Under the pieces are notes generated by a model. The model saw only the letters and a program-made list of their open reading frames with translations, did no database searches and had not been told where the DNA came from. From NCBI GenBank assembly GCA_002722955.1, contig PBMZ01000111.1:1-64000 (forward strand): DNA of 64,000 nt, given 5' to 3'. The translations under genes were made by a program, and so were the position numbers. Shown piece after piece: positions 1 through 11,070 of this stretch. Each line of letters begins with the position of its first letter. The stretch's first letter is position 1. The DNA comes from Planctomycetaceae bacterium. GTDB taxonomy: Bacteria > Planctomycetota > Planctomycetia > Planctomycetales > Planctomycetaceae.

Positions 1-147
1 ACATTATACATTATATTATATATAGTATACATTATATATATATCATTATTATATATTATATATTATATATTATACATTATACATTATATAATATATATTA
101 ATATTATATTATATTATATTATATATTATATATAATACATCATACAT
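1..147. repeat. AT-rich low-complexity tract (ta/att simple repeats)
   Basis: Almost pure A/T with tandem 'tatatta/attatac' units, unlike the moderate-GC coding sequence elsewhere. Confidence 0.9.
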
Positions 148-218
148 CCCCCCCCCCCCCCCCCCCTGGCCTCCTGGGACCACCTTCCGCACCCTCCCCG
201 CCCTTCTTGGGGGGGGGG
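148..218. repeat. Homopolymer-bounded segment: C19 (148-166) to G10 (209-218)
   Basis: Counted directly: 19 consecutive C, then a C-rich stretch, then 10 consecutive G; AT-rich sequence resumes downstream to about 460. Confidence 0.85.
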
Positions 219-505
219 TCACAAATGGGGCTGAGCCTGGGCATGCGTGCCACTTGTAGTATATATATACACTATGTATTTTTTACTATATGCATATACT
301 AGTACACTATATAATATTTACAATACATTAGTATACTACATACTAAGAAATACGAAATAGTATCTACTAAATATATATTACCTACTTTATACTACTATCT
401 CCCGTCGACTGTATACTGTTCTATAATATACTCAGTATACTAGTCAATACTTGGAGAGGCACACGCAGTCATTCCCGCACTGCGCCGATTCATCTCCACT
501 ATCAG

Positions 506-1729
506 CTACTTCTGCTTCTTCAGCAATTCAACCAGCTTCTTGAGTTCGGCGATTTGTTGCTCCAATTCGTCGACTTGGTCCGCCTTCTTCTTCAGAGCAT
601 CGATGTCTTTCTTCATTTGCTGAATTTGCTGAAAGGGATTGACGGCGACCGCCGGTTGCAACGGCATTGCTGTGGCGGAAACACCCGAGGCGAAAGAACT
701 ACTGGCACTGGCTTTCTTGGCCCACTGCGTTTCTCCGTCAGCATCCTTTAGGGCAACGGCATCGATTTCGTTCCAACCAAGAACTTCTGGCGAGTTCATA
801 TAGATCTTCACCTTAGTAATCTTGAACTTAACCTTGATCGGAATCACCGAGATTCCTTGAGCCTCCGAGCGCGGCGTTGGGTCGACACCTTCCCAAACCT
901 CAACTTCTTTGCCTTTCGGGTCGAAGACGGTGACTCTATCAACGGCACCGGGATTGTACGTCTCATGAATCATTACGGCCTTCGGAATGACAGCGTTCTC
1001 ATACTCCACAGCAAGCCACTCGCGGGAGGCATCGGCTGTTGCTGAAGCCCACGCTGTCTGTTGATCACCGGCACTGAGCGTATCTGGTTTGCCAAGAACT
1101 TGCTCTTCACCCCAACTTCGCTTGCCGCTGACGACGATCGTCGGAGTCGTCACAGTTCCATAAGTCGAGCTTGCGGTAGCAGCGACTGCCCACTGAATGG
1201 CATTGTCACCGTCTCTCAGCCCAACGGCATCGATCTCGTTCCAATCCGGCACGCTGGGCGAATCCAGATAAATCTTGATCTTCTTAACTTTGAACTTGAT
1301 GCCTTTCAATTCAATTTTGGCAATACCGCTGCTCTTGGTGGTCGGCACGGGATCTTGTCCTTCCCATGCTTTGATCTCGTCGTCCTTTTCATTGAACACA
1401 CTGATCTTATTGACGGCTCCAGGAGCGTAGCTTTCGTGAATCTCGACCCCTTTGGGAATCACCGCCTTCTTGTACTCAAGCATGATCCATTCGTTCTGCG
1501 AATCGGCCGTCAACGAGGCCCATGCCATCTGCGAATCCTGGCCTGTGGGCGCGTCGGGTTTTCCGACCAATTGAATGGCTCCCCACGGTCGACTGGTCTT
1601 CGCGGCTTGAGTCGTAGCGTCTTCCTTCTCGTCAGCCTCGAACGCGTCGACCTTGACCACGCTTGCAAACCAACCAATAGCAATCAGCAACAAAACGGCC
1701 ACACAGATTTTGCGGTAAGGCGATTTCAT
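506..1729 (-). CDS. Secreted hypothetical protein with two tandem ~130-aa homologous domains and a C-terminal coiled coil
   Basis: N-terminal signal-like segment; 'WGxxQ(L/V)xGKPDxxxxxDxQxAWAS' and 'SP(S/E)Vx(D/G)WNEIDAVxLxD' both occur twice; C-term 'VDELEQQIAELKKLVELLKKQK'. Confidence 0.7.
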   Translation of the reverse strand: MKSPYRKICVAVLLLIAIGWFASVVKVDAFEADEKEDATTQAAKTSRPWGAIQLVGKPDAPTGQDSQMAWASLTADSQNEWIMLEYKKAVIPKGVEIHESYAPGAVNKISVFNEKDDEIKAWEGQDPVPTTKSSGIAKIELKGIKFKVKKIKIYLDSPSVPDWNEIDAVGLRDGDNAIQWAVAATASSTYGTVTTPTIVVSGKRSWGEEQVLGKPDTLSAGDQQTAWASATADASREWLAVEYENAVIPKAVMIHETYNPGAVDRVTVFDPKGKEVEVWEGVDPTPRSEAQGISVIPIKVKFKITKVKIYMNSPEVLGWNEIDAVALKDADGETQWAKKASASSSFASGVSATAMPLQPAVAVNPFQQIQQMKKDIDALKKKADQVDELEQQIAELKKLVELLKKQK

Positions 1730-1928
1730 GGGATTCCCTCCATTTTTGGTTGTCGTGATGCGGCACCATCATCATTTGGACCAGCGGCCATCATAGTTGA
1801 TTGAACGCGTCTGTTTCCATGATTTTTTGAAGTCTTTCGTTCAACCAGAAGCCCGCTGCTCAAAGAATTCAAATTCTGGCAAGTAATGGCTGCTTACCTG
1901 TATCCCATCGACGTCACATTGAGACGGC

Positions 1929-3107
1929 GTGTCGAGTTGCTTACAATCGATCGGGCACTTCCATCTTCTCCATTCAGCCAACATTTCCAAACAGCGAATC
2001 GATCTTGTGAGATTTCGAAGCGAAAACAAGCCGCCCCCTTACCTCAATCGCCGCGACCAAAAGCGCATGCTGGTGATGGTGGGAATCCTGTGCCTGACCG
2101 TTTTCGCGATTCAGCATGCGAAAAAACCCAGCACATGGTATTGGCTCACAGGACGCCCCGATCAAACCACGACAGTTGGACCATCTCGCGACGACATCGA
2201 TTACACCGTCCGAAAGGAAGTTGGTGACGTCGATTTGAAGCCGGGCGAGTTTATCGCGGTCGCTTCCGATCCTGAGCTGCCGACAATCGAATCGCCGAAA
2301 ACCGAAACTTCGGACGCGGAATACGACGTTCAAGTTCCCAAATCCGATATCGGTCCTGTCCGAGACAACACAGTCAACATTCGCCGTTCTGAGCTAAAGG
2401 GCTATGCGAAATTGTTGGGCAAGACCAACGAAGTCCCGCTCAGCTACCTAGAAAGAGCCGCGCGGCGCGACGTTGCCTACACGGTGCTGATGATCGAATC
2501 AGAAAAGTACCGCGGAGAACTGATCACCGTCGAAGGCGAAGTCGCCATCGTGATGGAAAGCCCTTCGTACCTCGAAGGCAATGTCGAGAAGGTTTATGAC
2601 ATCTTCATACGGAACATCGATTCTGGCGAGAACTACTATTGGTTCAAGTGCACCGAGATCCCAGAAGGCTTGCCGAATCCTGCCGACGACGACGTTCGCG
2701 ATCCCATCCGAGTCCGTTTGACGGGCTACTTCTTCAAGCGAGCAGGCTACGCATCCCAAGGCGGCCTCAGTATAGCGCCATTACTAATCGCCAAGCGGGC
2801 GCGCTGGTTCCGTCCAGTAACGATGCAACAACAGAACAACAAAGCGATTCCTTACATCTTGGGCTTCGTCATTACACTGGCGACATTTATTGGTTTGATG
2901 GTGTTTACAATGCGCCGCGGTGAGCGAAAGTTTCAACGCGACCACTTAAAGCGTCTCACCGAAGCGCCCAAAGAAGCACTCACCGCTCTCGACGGAGTCC
3001 AGGTCTCAACGATGTCTGAGTTCTTTGATTCGTTGGACGAATCGGATTCGACAACACATAAGGCAGCATCCGCTCAAGGAACACCTGAAGGCGGCGCGAC
3101 AGAGTGA
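1929..3107 (+). CDS. Hypothetical membrane-anchored protein (start may be 2067)
   Basis: Long ORF; TM near N-term 'MLVMVGILCLTVFAI' and near C-term 'IPYILGFVITLATFIGLMVF'. Confidence 0.6.
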   Translation: MSSCLQSIGHFHLLHSANISKQRIDLVRFRSENKPPPYLNRRDQKRMLVMVGILCLTVFAIQHAKKPSTWYWLTGRPDQTTTVGPSRDDIDYTVRKEVGDVDLKPGEFIAVASDPELPTIESPKTETSDAEYDVQVPKSDIGPVRDNTVNIRRSELKGYAKLLGKTNEVPLSYLERAARRDVAYTVLMIESEKYRGELITVEGEVAIVMESPSYLEGNVEKVYDIFIRNIDSGENYYWFKCTEIPEGLPNPADDDVRDPIRVRLTGYFFKRAGYASQGGLSIAPLLIAKRARWFRPVTMQQQNNKAIPYILGFVITLATFIGLMVFTMRRGERKFQRDHLKRLTEAPKEALTALDGVQVSTMSEFFDSLDESDSTTHKAASAQGTPEGGATE

Positions 3108-3123
3108 TCGGGCTGGAACCTAG

Positions 3124-3969
3124 ATGAAAGCGACCGCTTATTTACTCCAAGCTGCGTTGATCAGCGCGTGGTGGGTCGGCCTTGCTTCAAGTCAGACATT
3201 CTTCGGAGCATTTCAATATGATGGAATTTCCTCAACAGCCTTCTGGGCATTCTTTGCTCCCGACATAATCCTGATTGCCGTGCTGTCGACCGTCCGAGCT
3301 TATCGCAGTCGTGCGTCAATCGAACTCATTGTATTCGGTGCATTTGCCTACGCCGCTCTTTATTGCTGCAACGCAACGCTACTGACCGGGACCGGATTCC
3401 TTCCAACGGGCTTGATGATGGTGGGATTGGCGTACAACGCTTTCCTATGCTTTCACGGATCCCTTTTTCGCGAATCCAGCTCGAAGAACATTGCCATTAA
3501 TGCTATCAAGACGTTGATTCAAACCACTTGCATTTGGATCCTCGCATTGTCTGTAATCCCGTACATGATTCTTGAGGCGTTTGATTCATTAGCGATGCCC
3601 CAATTCGGCATCGCACTTTGTGGCGGCATTGTCTTATTTGTGGCTTTCAGCTCACTCGGTTTGGCAAGTTCTTTCTATATGGTCCGAGATGGGGCTGGTA
3701 CGCCACTTCCACTTGATCAAACAAACACGCTGGTCGTTTCTGGCCCATATCGTTTCGTTCGCAATCCAATGGCGATTGCGGGAATTGGACAAGGGCTCGC
3801 GATAGCAGCCGTTTTCGAATCAATTCCGATCCTCGTCTATTCGTTGGTCGGAGCCGTGGTTTGGCATTTGGTAGTGCGCCCCATTGAGGAACGCGATTTA
3901 GCCAAACGATTTGGCGATTCGTATCTGGCTTATCGTGAACGCGTGACTTGCTGGATTCCAAGATTTTAG
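3124..3969 (+). CDS. Isoprenylcysteine carboxyl methyltransferase/phospholipid methyltransferase-like membrane protein
   Basis: C-terminal 'GPYRFVRNPMAIAGIGQGLA...RPIEERDLAKRFGDSYLAYRERVTCWIPRF' is typical of the ICMT/PEMT family; several TM helices. Confidence 0.75.
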   Translation: MKATAYLLQAALISAWWVGLASSQTFFGAFQYDGISSTAFWAFFAPDIILIAVLSTVRAYRSRASIELIVFGAFAYAALYCCNATLLTGTGFLPTGLMMVGLAYNAFLCFHGSLFRESSSKNIAINAIKTLIQTTCIWILALSVIPYMILEAFDSLAMPQFGIALCGGIVLFVAFSSLGLASSFYMVRDGAGTPLPLDQTNTLVVSGPYRFVRNPMAIAGIGQGLAIAAVFESIPILVYSLVGAVVWHLVVRPIEERDLAKRFGDSYLAYRERVTCWIPRF

Positions 3970-4017
3970 GAATTCAACATCCCTTTTATTGCAGACTACT
4001 GGCCGGGGGGGGCGCCA

Positions 4018-5490
4018 TTAGTTGGTTGGAATATGGTTCAACGTGTAGTACGCCTGCTGGTGCAGCAACGGCAAGTTGTCTTTCGAGCGGATGCCGTTCA
4101 TGTGCAATTCGTGGACGTGACCGATTTGTAGACCGTCAATGACTAACCGCGCACTTTTGCCGTCTTCACTGACTTTGATGTCTTTGATCGTTGGCGTTGT
4201 GTGATCCACTTCAGGACTGCCATACGACGACTGATAAATGTAAGTGTAAGTCGTCAACTTGTACGATTCAGGATTGCTGACGGTGGCGGCATCGACGGGG
4301 TGAGTGAACGTCAACTCGAAGCCATCAGGTTTGGCTCGCATTTCGTGGACTTCGAACGGGACCTTGCCTGTCCATTCCAATCGCTCCAAGGCAAAGGGCT
4401 TGTTGCCGCGCGAACCCCATCCACGATTCGTGCCGGTGACGAACATCTTTCCTTCCTTTGTCAAATTCATGGCCAAGGTGCCCGATGCGAAACCGGCGCG
4501 GAATGGGAACAGGGCACCTTGATAGCGACCGTTGACCTTTTCCAAGAACACGCGCATCACAGTACTCGCGCCTTGATCGCCGACGAAAAGTTGATTCTTG
4601 AACGGACCAAACTTCCCGTCGGTGATGTCACAGGTCACACCGCTAGCCGACTTGCCCATCTTCGTGTAAGGGAACAGGATTGCAGTCGGAATAAACTCTG
4701 GAATCTTCTCCGCTTCGGTCATGATTCGACTGCCGCTTTTCGGGTCTGCGGGTCGCTTGCCCAGCACGTCCGTTCGCTCGTACCACTTGTTGCCACCGGG
4801 GTGACCCATGAACTTGCCCGGGACAAGATGTTTCAAGCCACATGTTCCGTTCCATGGCCCCTGATTGTCAGTGTAGAACATCTCGCCCAAGTGATTGCTG
4901 CCAATTCCGCCCGGCGATCGAATGCCGCTGCAAGTGGGAATCGACGTGCCATCGTGATTCACGCGAAGGCACCAACCGCGGTAATGCGTGTTGCTGTTGA
5001 AAGAGCCGGTCAAACACAGCACGACCCAGATGTTGCCATCCTTGTCGAACTTCGATCCGAAAGCGTACTCGTGGTAATCGCCTGTGATGCCCCAATCGTC
5101 ATTGACCAATTCGAACTGATCAGCGATGTCGTCTTTATTCGTGTCTTTGAGTTTCGAGATATCGCAGCGTTGAGTTGCGTACAACCATCCGTCGCGATAA
5201 GCCAATCCCAACACTTCGTGTAAACCGTGCGCAAAGCGAGTGAACTTCACGTCGTTCGGTCCACCTTTGTAGGCATTGTCGACAAGCCAAACTTCACCAC
5301 GACGCGACGACACCGCAATCCGATCTCCGCCCATCGGCTCAACCGCGCCGCCTTCCAAGACAACGCCTTCCGGAATCGGAAACGTGACGATTTTGTAGTA
5401 GTCGTCTTCTGTCGGTGGCTTCGAGTCTTGCGCGGACACGACACCAACTAGAAGTGCAAATGCGGCCAACGTGATGAGATACTGTTTCAT
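4018..5490 (-). CDS. Secreted PQQ/NHL-like beta-propeller 'dehydrogenase' protein (planctomycete type)
   Basis: Signal peptide [21 protein letters not shown] begins at 5490; '[33 protein letters not shown]' propeller-like motifs; lies directly downstream of a multi-CXXCH gene. Confidence 0.65.
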   Translation of the reverse strand: MKQYLITLAAFALLVGVVSAQDSKPPTEDDYYKIVTFPIPEGVVLEGGAVEPMGGDRIAVSSRRGEVWLVDNAYKGGPNDVKFTRFAHGLHEVLGLAYRDGWLYATQRCDISKLKDTNKDDIADQFELVNDDWGITGDYHEYAFGSKFDKDGNIWVVLCLTGSFNSNTHYRGWCLRVNHDGTSIPTCSGIRSPGGIGSNHLGEMFYTDNQGPWNGTCGLKHLVPGKFMGHPGGNKWYERTDVLGKRPADPKSGSRIMTEAEKIPEFIPTAILFPYTKMGKSASGVTCDITDGKFGPFKNQLFVGDQGASTVMRVFLEKVNGRYQGALFPFRAGFASGTLAMNLTKEGKMFVTGTNRGWGSRGNKPFALERLEWTGKVPFEVHEMRAKPDGFELTFTHPVDAATVSNPESYKLTTYTYIYQSSYGSPEVDHTTPTIKDIKVSEDGKSARLVIDGLQIGHVHELHMNGIRSKDNLPLLHQQAYYTLNHIPTN

Positions 5491-5567
5491 GATCTTTTCC
5501 ATACATGAACCGGCGTCTGCCGGTTTGGCGTTAACGAGAAGTGGTTGCCCAATCAATTGTCTGCTTG

Positions 5568-8327
5568 TTACCAAACATACTTCTGAGTCACCTCGCTCGG
5601 CCCACCACCTTTTAGTGGCAGCAGCAACTCGAAGCGACCACTGTCTTGCCGCAAGACTGGTTTGCCCGCGGGGCTTTCGACATGGACGCGGACGGCTTCG
5701 TCAAGTGTGAACCATCCATCGCCCGAGTCTTCGATCTTCTTGCCCGCGGCGGCACGGTAGTAAATCGTGCTTCGCTCGGGCGACGAGCGAATCGAAAGTC
5801 GCCGCGAAAGCGAAGGCAAATCGTCGACGTGCTTGACGGGTACGATCGCGTCTTCCACCAACGTATCGCCAAAGCGATATCGAAAGATCGGCTGATGCTT
5901 TTCGTTGAGTCGATAACCAGTGAACTTATAACCCTGCTCGCGAGCTGGCGCGTTTGGCCAGGCGGAATCTTCGTTCTCGAGCAACGCGAATGGCACGCCG
6001 CTTTCCAATCTCATCAGGTTATCACCCAGCGGAGCCTGGTATCCTGGCCCGCGGCCAATCCAGTGTTTGCCGGCGTCGATGAATTGGCCATGCCAAATCA
6101 ACTTTAATTCAATGCGTTCCGCGTCGAATGCGATGTTTGCTTTCTCTGGATAGCCAACGCCGATGCCGCGTGCCGACAAGCCCTCGATAAAGTTGCGATA
6201 AATGATGGGCTTATCCGTCGGTGTGAGCACAATTGCTTGACGAATAATTCCCAACGGAATACCGGCTTTTCCACCATCCTCAAGATACTTCCAAACGGCT
6301 TCTCGCTGCTTTCCAACATCGCCATCCAAGATGTCTTTAATCATGGCAACACCAAACGGCCACGGCGCTGGCATCCGAGTTCCAGGCCGATACTTTTGAG
6401 GATTCAGCATATAGCGATAGAACCAATCATGACGTAATCGCTTCGTCATTGTCGTTAGATCAAGGGCTTGAATTCCCGTCGCTTTATGCTTTCCAAAGTT
6501 ATGACATTTGATACAAGCCAGTTTCTTATCACCAACCAGCTGCCGCCCCGCCGTCTTCACACGGTGTATCGGTGTCTCGAGGTCCGGCATTCCGCCCTCT
6601 TCCCTAAGATCCACCTTGGCGAATGCTGGGATCAGGTGGCCAATGTTGTCCATACCGAACTTCGGCATTTTAGTTTGCATGTAAGGACGACCGTTCGCGC
6701 CGTTGTTCATGACGTTCTTGAACCAGTCTTCACGCAGCTTGTCACCAACCCCGTCAAGTGGTGGTGGCACGCGTCCCTCGTCGCCCATTTCCTTAATCGT
6801 TGTTTGAAAGAACTCGTCACGAGCACGCTCGGGCCCGCCAATCTTGTTTCGTGCATGGCACGCAAAGCAGTTAAACGTCGTCATGGTTTGCACGATTCGC
6901 TCGGCATCTTCAAGCTCAGGCAACTCCTCAGCCGCGACCACCGCCGCCAAAGCATCACGCTGTGGTTGGCTTAATGTATAACCAGGAACACCGGACACTG
7001 GTGCTGTTGCGAGGCAACCGCCGTCGGCTTTCGATAACTCTGCAAATGGCTTAGCCTTGGCCGTGCTGGCAATCTGCTTGTTGTCGACTTTCATGGAGTG
7101 GCACGAAGCACAACCGGCTTCCGTGAAGACTTGCTTGCCGACGGGAATCAGCTCGTCGTTCAACACAAAAGGCTCTTCTCCGTCGACGGCTCTGGGCTTT
7201 GGGGCTTCTTCGGTCATTGAAATCAAGCCAGCAGCAGCCTGTCGTCGAAAACCGGGAGCTTGGACGTCGAGCTTTAAGATCCATTCCCCACCACCTTGGA
7301 AGAATTCTACTTGAATCGCGTGGGCACCGGCTTTCAGGTCGACTTCCGCATTCTTTTCCTGATAAGGATGGACGCCATCGACATTGACGACTTCCTTACC
7401 ATCAATCAGCAGGCGACTGCCATCGTCAGAGCCCAGGAAGAAACGGTACTTGCCGTCTTTCTTGATGTGGATGAAGCCGTTGTAAACCAAACCCATCGAG
7501 TTCTTGCGAGGGGCAACATTTAGGTCGAAACCAGATGACTCGCCTTCCGTCTTCGGCTTTAGCTCCGCAAAATTCGGAAGCTTTTGCCAGTTGCCTTCGT
7601 AGTACTTGAATTTCATGTTGGGAGCGAACTCGACGCCTTGCATGAAATAGCTTGCGATCGCCCGGCTGTCTTTGTCGTTCAGGTTCAAGTTCGGCATGCG
7701 TCCCGCTGGTCGCGTCTTGTGCGGGTCCTTGAGGAAATCGACCAATCCCAAATAGCTATACTTCTTCTGCAGTTCACCCAACGGCGCGGATGTCCTCAAC
7801 ACTGCCTTATCCTTTCGACGCGGCGAGTGACAAGCGGTACAACCAACCAAATGAAACAGTTGCTCACCATTTCCGGCTTGAGCTTTATCTGGTGTTTGGT
7901 TTGCTAAGTCGCCAGTCGACGCCAAGAAGTGCGTCAGCGCTTCTACTTTTTCCGCTCTCTGCTTTTCATCGAGTCCCGCAAACACCGCCGGCATAGTTGT
8001 GCCGGGCTTTGTGCCATGTGGGTCGGCAAGAAACTTGCGTAGATAGTTCGGTTGGACGCGTCTGCCAATCTGGTCAAGATTCGGAGCAGTCTTGGTCGAG
8101 ACCACCGTCTTGAGATTGTCCGCCTTATGACACGACAAACAATTCAACTCGCCCAACAACACGCATCCACCAAGCACACTGGCTTGGCCATCACCATGAA
8201 ATCGTTCAAAACTCGGGATGATGGAATGAGTGATTCGAGTCTGCACTTCTTCTTGCTCGGCCAGCAATGAGTTGCAAAGTGCCAACGAGCAAACAAAAAG
8301 GCTCACCGTCGTTTTTGTGAATGTCAT
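5568..8327 (-). CDS. Multihaem c-type cytochrome with internal PA14-like domain
   Basis: Five CXXCH motifs (CLSCH, CTACH, CASCH, CFACH, CIKCH); PA14-like '[64 protein letters not shown]'; signal peptide. Confidence 0.85.
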   Translation of the reverse strand: MTFTKTTVSLFVCSLALCNSLLAEQEEVQTRITHSIIPSFERFHGDGQASVLGGCVLLGELNCLSCHKADNLKTVVSTKTAPNLDQIGRRVQPNYLRKFLADPHGTKPGTTMPAVFAGLDEKQRAEKVEALTHFLASTGDLANQTPDKAQAGNGEQLFHLVGCTACHSPRRKDKAVLRTSAPLGELQKKYSYLGLVDFLKDPHKTRPAGRMPNLNLNDKDSRAIASYFMQGVEFAPNMKFKYYEGNWQKLPNFAELKPKTEGESSGFDLNVAPRKNSMGLVYNGFIHIKKDGKYRFFLGSDDGSRLLIDGKEVVNVDGVHPYQEKNAEVDLKAGAHAIQVEFFQGGGEWILKLDVQAPGFRRQAAAGLISMTEEAPKPRAVDGEEPFVLNDELIPVGKQVFTEAGCASCHSMKVDNKQIASTAKAKPFAELSKADGGCLATAPVSGVPGYTLSQPQRDALAAVVAAEELPELEDAERIVQTMTTFNCFACHARNKIGGPERARDEFFQTTIKEMGDEGRVPPPLDGVGDKLREDWFKNVMNNGANGRPYMQTKMPKFGMDNIGHLIPAFAKVDLREEGGMPDLETPIHRVKTAGRQLVGDKKLACIKCHNFGKHKATGIQALDLTTMTKRLRHDWFYRYMLNPQKYRPGTRMPAPWPFGVAMIKDILDGDVGKQREAVWKYLEDGGKAGIPLGIIRQAIVLTPTDKPIIYRNFIEGLSARGIGVGYPEKANIAFDAERIELKLIWHGQFIDAGKHWIGRGPGYQAPLGDNLMRLESGVPFALLENEDSAWPNAPAREQGYKFTGYRLNEKHQPIFRYRFGDTLVEDAIVPVKHVDDLPSLSRRLSIRSSPERSTIYYRAAAGKKIEDSGDGWFTLDEAVRVHVESPAGKPVLRQDSGRFELLLPLKGGGPSEVTQKYVW

Positions 8328-8426
8328 CTCTTATGATTCTCCAAACCTTGGAGGAAGGATCTTTTTTGTTGAACGCGGACACGCAATCGAGTCACAACAA
8401 GAAGTCGCAACGAACGCAAGCAAAGT

Positions 8427-10964
8427 ATGCTAACGGAAACCGCCACAACGATCGACCGAACGGACAACAGATCGGGAGCAATTCGTGTTTACGGTGCTCG
8501 CGTCCACAACCTATGCAACATCGACGTCGAGATCCCACACAACCAATTCACGGTGATCACCGGCGTCAGCGGAAGCGGCAAGAGTTCCCTGGCGTTTGAC
8601 ACACTGTTCGCAGAAGGCCAACGACGTTACCTCGACAGCCTTTCGACCTACACGCGGCAATTCCTAAACCAACTGGAACGCCCAGACGTCGACTTGATCG
8701 AAGGCCTGCCGCCAACGATCAGCATCGATCAACGCAGCAGCTCTGCCAGCCAACGCAGCACCTTGGCAACGATTACGGAAATCTATGATTATCTAAGATT
8801 GTTGTACGCTCGCTGCGGCCTTGCCCATTGTCCGAATTGTGGCGATGCGGTCTCGCAGCAAAGTGCCGAAGCGATCGTCGGTCACATCACAGGACTTGAT
8901 GATCGACGGAAAGTCATGATTCTCTCGCCGCTGGTGCAAGGCCGAAAGGGGCAACACCGTGAAATGTTCGAACGCATTTGCAAAAACGGCTTTGTAAGAG
9001 CCCGCGTCGATGGCGAGATCGTTGACGCTTCTTCACCGCCCGAAATCGCGAAGGGCAAGAATCATGACATCGACGTCGTGATCGATCGCATCGTCGTCAA
9101 GGAGGGCATTGAAAGTCGACTGCGCGAGTCCGTTGACTTGGCTTTGAAGCACGGCAATGGAAAATGTTTTGTCAGTTGGGAACAAGATGGCGAGTGGCTT
9201 GATCGTCTCTATAGCACCAAGTTTGCGTGTGCCGCGTGCGAGGTCAGCTTTCCCGACCTCGAACCGCGTACGTTCAGCTTCAACAGTCCTTATGGAGCCT
9301 GTCCCAAGTGCAGTGGTCTGGGTCATCTGGCTGACGAGAAGGATGCAAGCATCGTCTTCGAATCTTGTCCCGAGTGCAGCGGTGCACGGCTGAGTCCGTT
9401 TGCTCGATCTGTTCGCGTTGGCGATGTCGCTATCCACGATCTGACGGCAAAGACGGTGGAAGAATCGTTGGCCTTTGTTCGCTCAATCGAAGCCACATTG
9501 GACTCGCCTGAGACGGCTGACAACGAAGCCTTGCCTGAAGAACAACGATTGGCTGCCAAAGGCATCATCCCGGATATTCGCTCACGATTAGAGTACTTGG
9601 ATCGAGTCGGCGTGGGATACCTCTCATTAAATCGCTCGGCGGCAACGCTATCAGGTGGCGAATTCCAAAGGGCTCGATTGGCAAGTTGCCTGGGATCAGG
9701 ACTGATTGGCGTTTGTTATGTACTGGACGAACCCACCATCGGACTTCACCCCAAAGACACGGGCCGAATGTTGAGTGCGCTTCAAGGATTGCGCGACGCA
9801 GGTAACACCGTCATCGTCGTCGAACACGATTGCGACTTAATGCGGGAGGCCGACTATCTGATCGATTTGGGGCCCGGTGCCGGCAATGAAGGAGGAAGCA
9901 TCGTGGCTTACGGAACGATTCCGGAAATCATCAACAACCCAGCATCGGTTACGGGACGCTATCTCAACAACACCGACCGGGAAGCAGGATCGCAAAAGCG
10001 TACAGTCGATCCGGAGCGCACGCTTCAAATTGCTGGCGCCAATCTGCACAACTTAGAAAACGTGAGCGTCCAAATCCCGTTGGGAGTTATGACTGCGGTT
10101 ACCGGTGTAAGCGGTTCAGGAAAAACATCACTCATCAGCCAAACACTCGTGCCCGTATTGAAGACGTTGCTCTCGAAAAAGGCCGACCAGGCCAATGAGG
10201 CGATGCGCCGAGTCTCCTTGGAATCACTCGTGGGGCACGAACAACTCGAAAGGTTGATTGAGATCGATCAGTCAGCGATCGGGCGTACGAGTCGCTCGAA
10301 CGCAGCCACGTATTCGGGTATCTGGGACGAAGTCCGCAAAGCGTTTGCAAAAACTCGCGAAGCAAGAATCCGCGGCTACAACGCTCGGCGATTCAGCTTC
10401 AATTCTGCGGATGGTCGCTGCGCCCATTGCAAAGGACAAGGTGACCAGCGAATCGAGATGAGGTTCCTACCGGATTTATACGTCGAGTGTCCCGAATGCC
10501 GAGGTGCTCGATTCAATCGCGCGACGCTGGCCGTTCGCTATCGAAGCCGCAGCGTTGCCGATGTGCTCAGAATGCGGATTGACGAAGCGGCACAATTTTT
10601 TGAGAGCTTTCCTAAGCTGTCTCGAATTCTGGATACGTTTTGTGATGTTGGACTTGGTTATCTCACGCTGGGCCAATCGGCACTGACGCTCTCCGGCGGT
10701 GAAGCTCAGCGGATCAAGTTGGCGACAGAATTGAGCAAGTCGAATACTGCCAACACATTGTTCGTCTTGGATGAGCCAACAACAGGACTTCACGCCGCTG
10801 ACGTCGCACGACTGATTGACTTGCTGCAAAAGTTGGTCAACCAGGGGAATTCCGTGCTAGTCATCGAGCACAACACCGATTTGATTGCAGCCGCTGACTG
10901 GGAAATCGAGCTTGGCCCCGAAGGCGGAACAGGGGGCGGAGAGGTCATCTCAAAGGATTTGTAG
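8427..10964 (+). CDS. uvrA: Excinuclease ABC subunit A (short variant)
   Basis: Two Walker A motifs (GVSGSGKSS, GVSGSGKTS), two ABC signatures (LSGGE), zinc-module cysteines CAAC/CPKC and CAHC/CPEC, 'IDQSAIGRTSRSNAATYSGIWDEVR'; 845 aa. Confidence 0.92.
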   Translation: MLTETATTIDRTDNRSGAIRVYGARVHNLCNIDVEIPHNQFTVITGVSGSGKSSLAFDTLFAEGQRRYLDSLSTYTRQFLNQLERPDVDLIEGLPPTISIDQRSSSASQRSTLATITEIYDYLRLLYARCGLAHCPNCGDAVSQQSAEAIVGHITGLDDRRKVMILSPLVQGRKGQHREMFERICKNGFVRARVDGEIVDASSPPEIAKGKNHDIDVVIDRIVVKEGIESRLRESVDLALKHGNGKCFVSWEQDGEWLDRLYSTKFACAACEVSFPDLEPRTFSFNSPYGACPKCSGLGHLADEKDASIVFESCPECSGARLSPFARSVRVGDVAIHDLTAKTVEESLAFVRSIEATLDSPETADNEALPEEQRLAAKGIIPDIRSRLEYLDRVGVGYLSLNRSAATLSGGEFQRARLASCLGSGLIGVCYVLDEPTIGLHPKDTGRMLSALQGLRDAGNTVIVVEHDCDLMREADYLIDLGPGAGNEGGSIVAYGTIPEIINNPASVTGRYLNNTDREAGSQKRTVDPERTLQIAGANLHNLENVSVQIPLGVMTAVTGVSGSGKTSLISQTLVPVLKTLLSKKADQANEAMRRVSLESLVGHEQLERLIEIDQSAIGRTSRSNAATYSGIWDEVRKAFAKTREARIRGYNARRFSFNSADGRCAHCKGQGDQRIEMRFLPDLYVECPECRGARFNRATLAVRYRSRSVADVLRMRIDEAAQFFESFPKLSRILDTFCDVGLGYLTLGQSALTLSGGEAQRIKLATELSKSNTANTLFVLDEPTTGLHAADVARLIDLLQKLVNQGNSVLVIEHNTDLIAAADWEIELGPEGGTGGGEVISKDL

Positions 10965-11070
10965 CGGCACGGCGCAGGCGGATGAGAGAACTTCTGCATA
11001 GTTTTTTCAACTACTGAACCGACTCGTCCCGAGATATAATCCAACTGGCATCGCTCCATGGAGATCATCA

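Noticed and set aside
1061-1804. 247-aa plus-strand ORF
   Set aside because: Antisense to the duplicated-domain secreted protein at 506-1729.
4201-5223. 340-aa plus-strand ORF
   Set aside because: Lies antisense to the signal-peptide-bearing propeller gene 4018-5490, which has a coherent protein sequence; this one does not.
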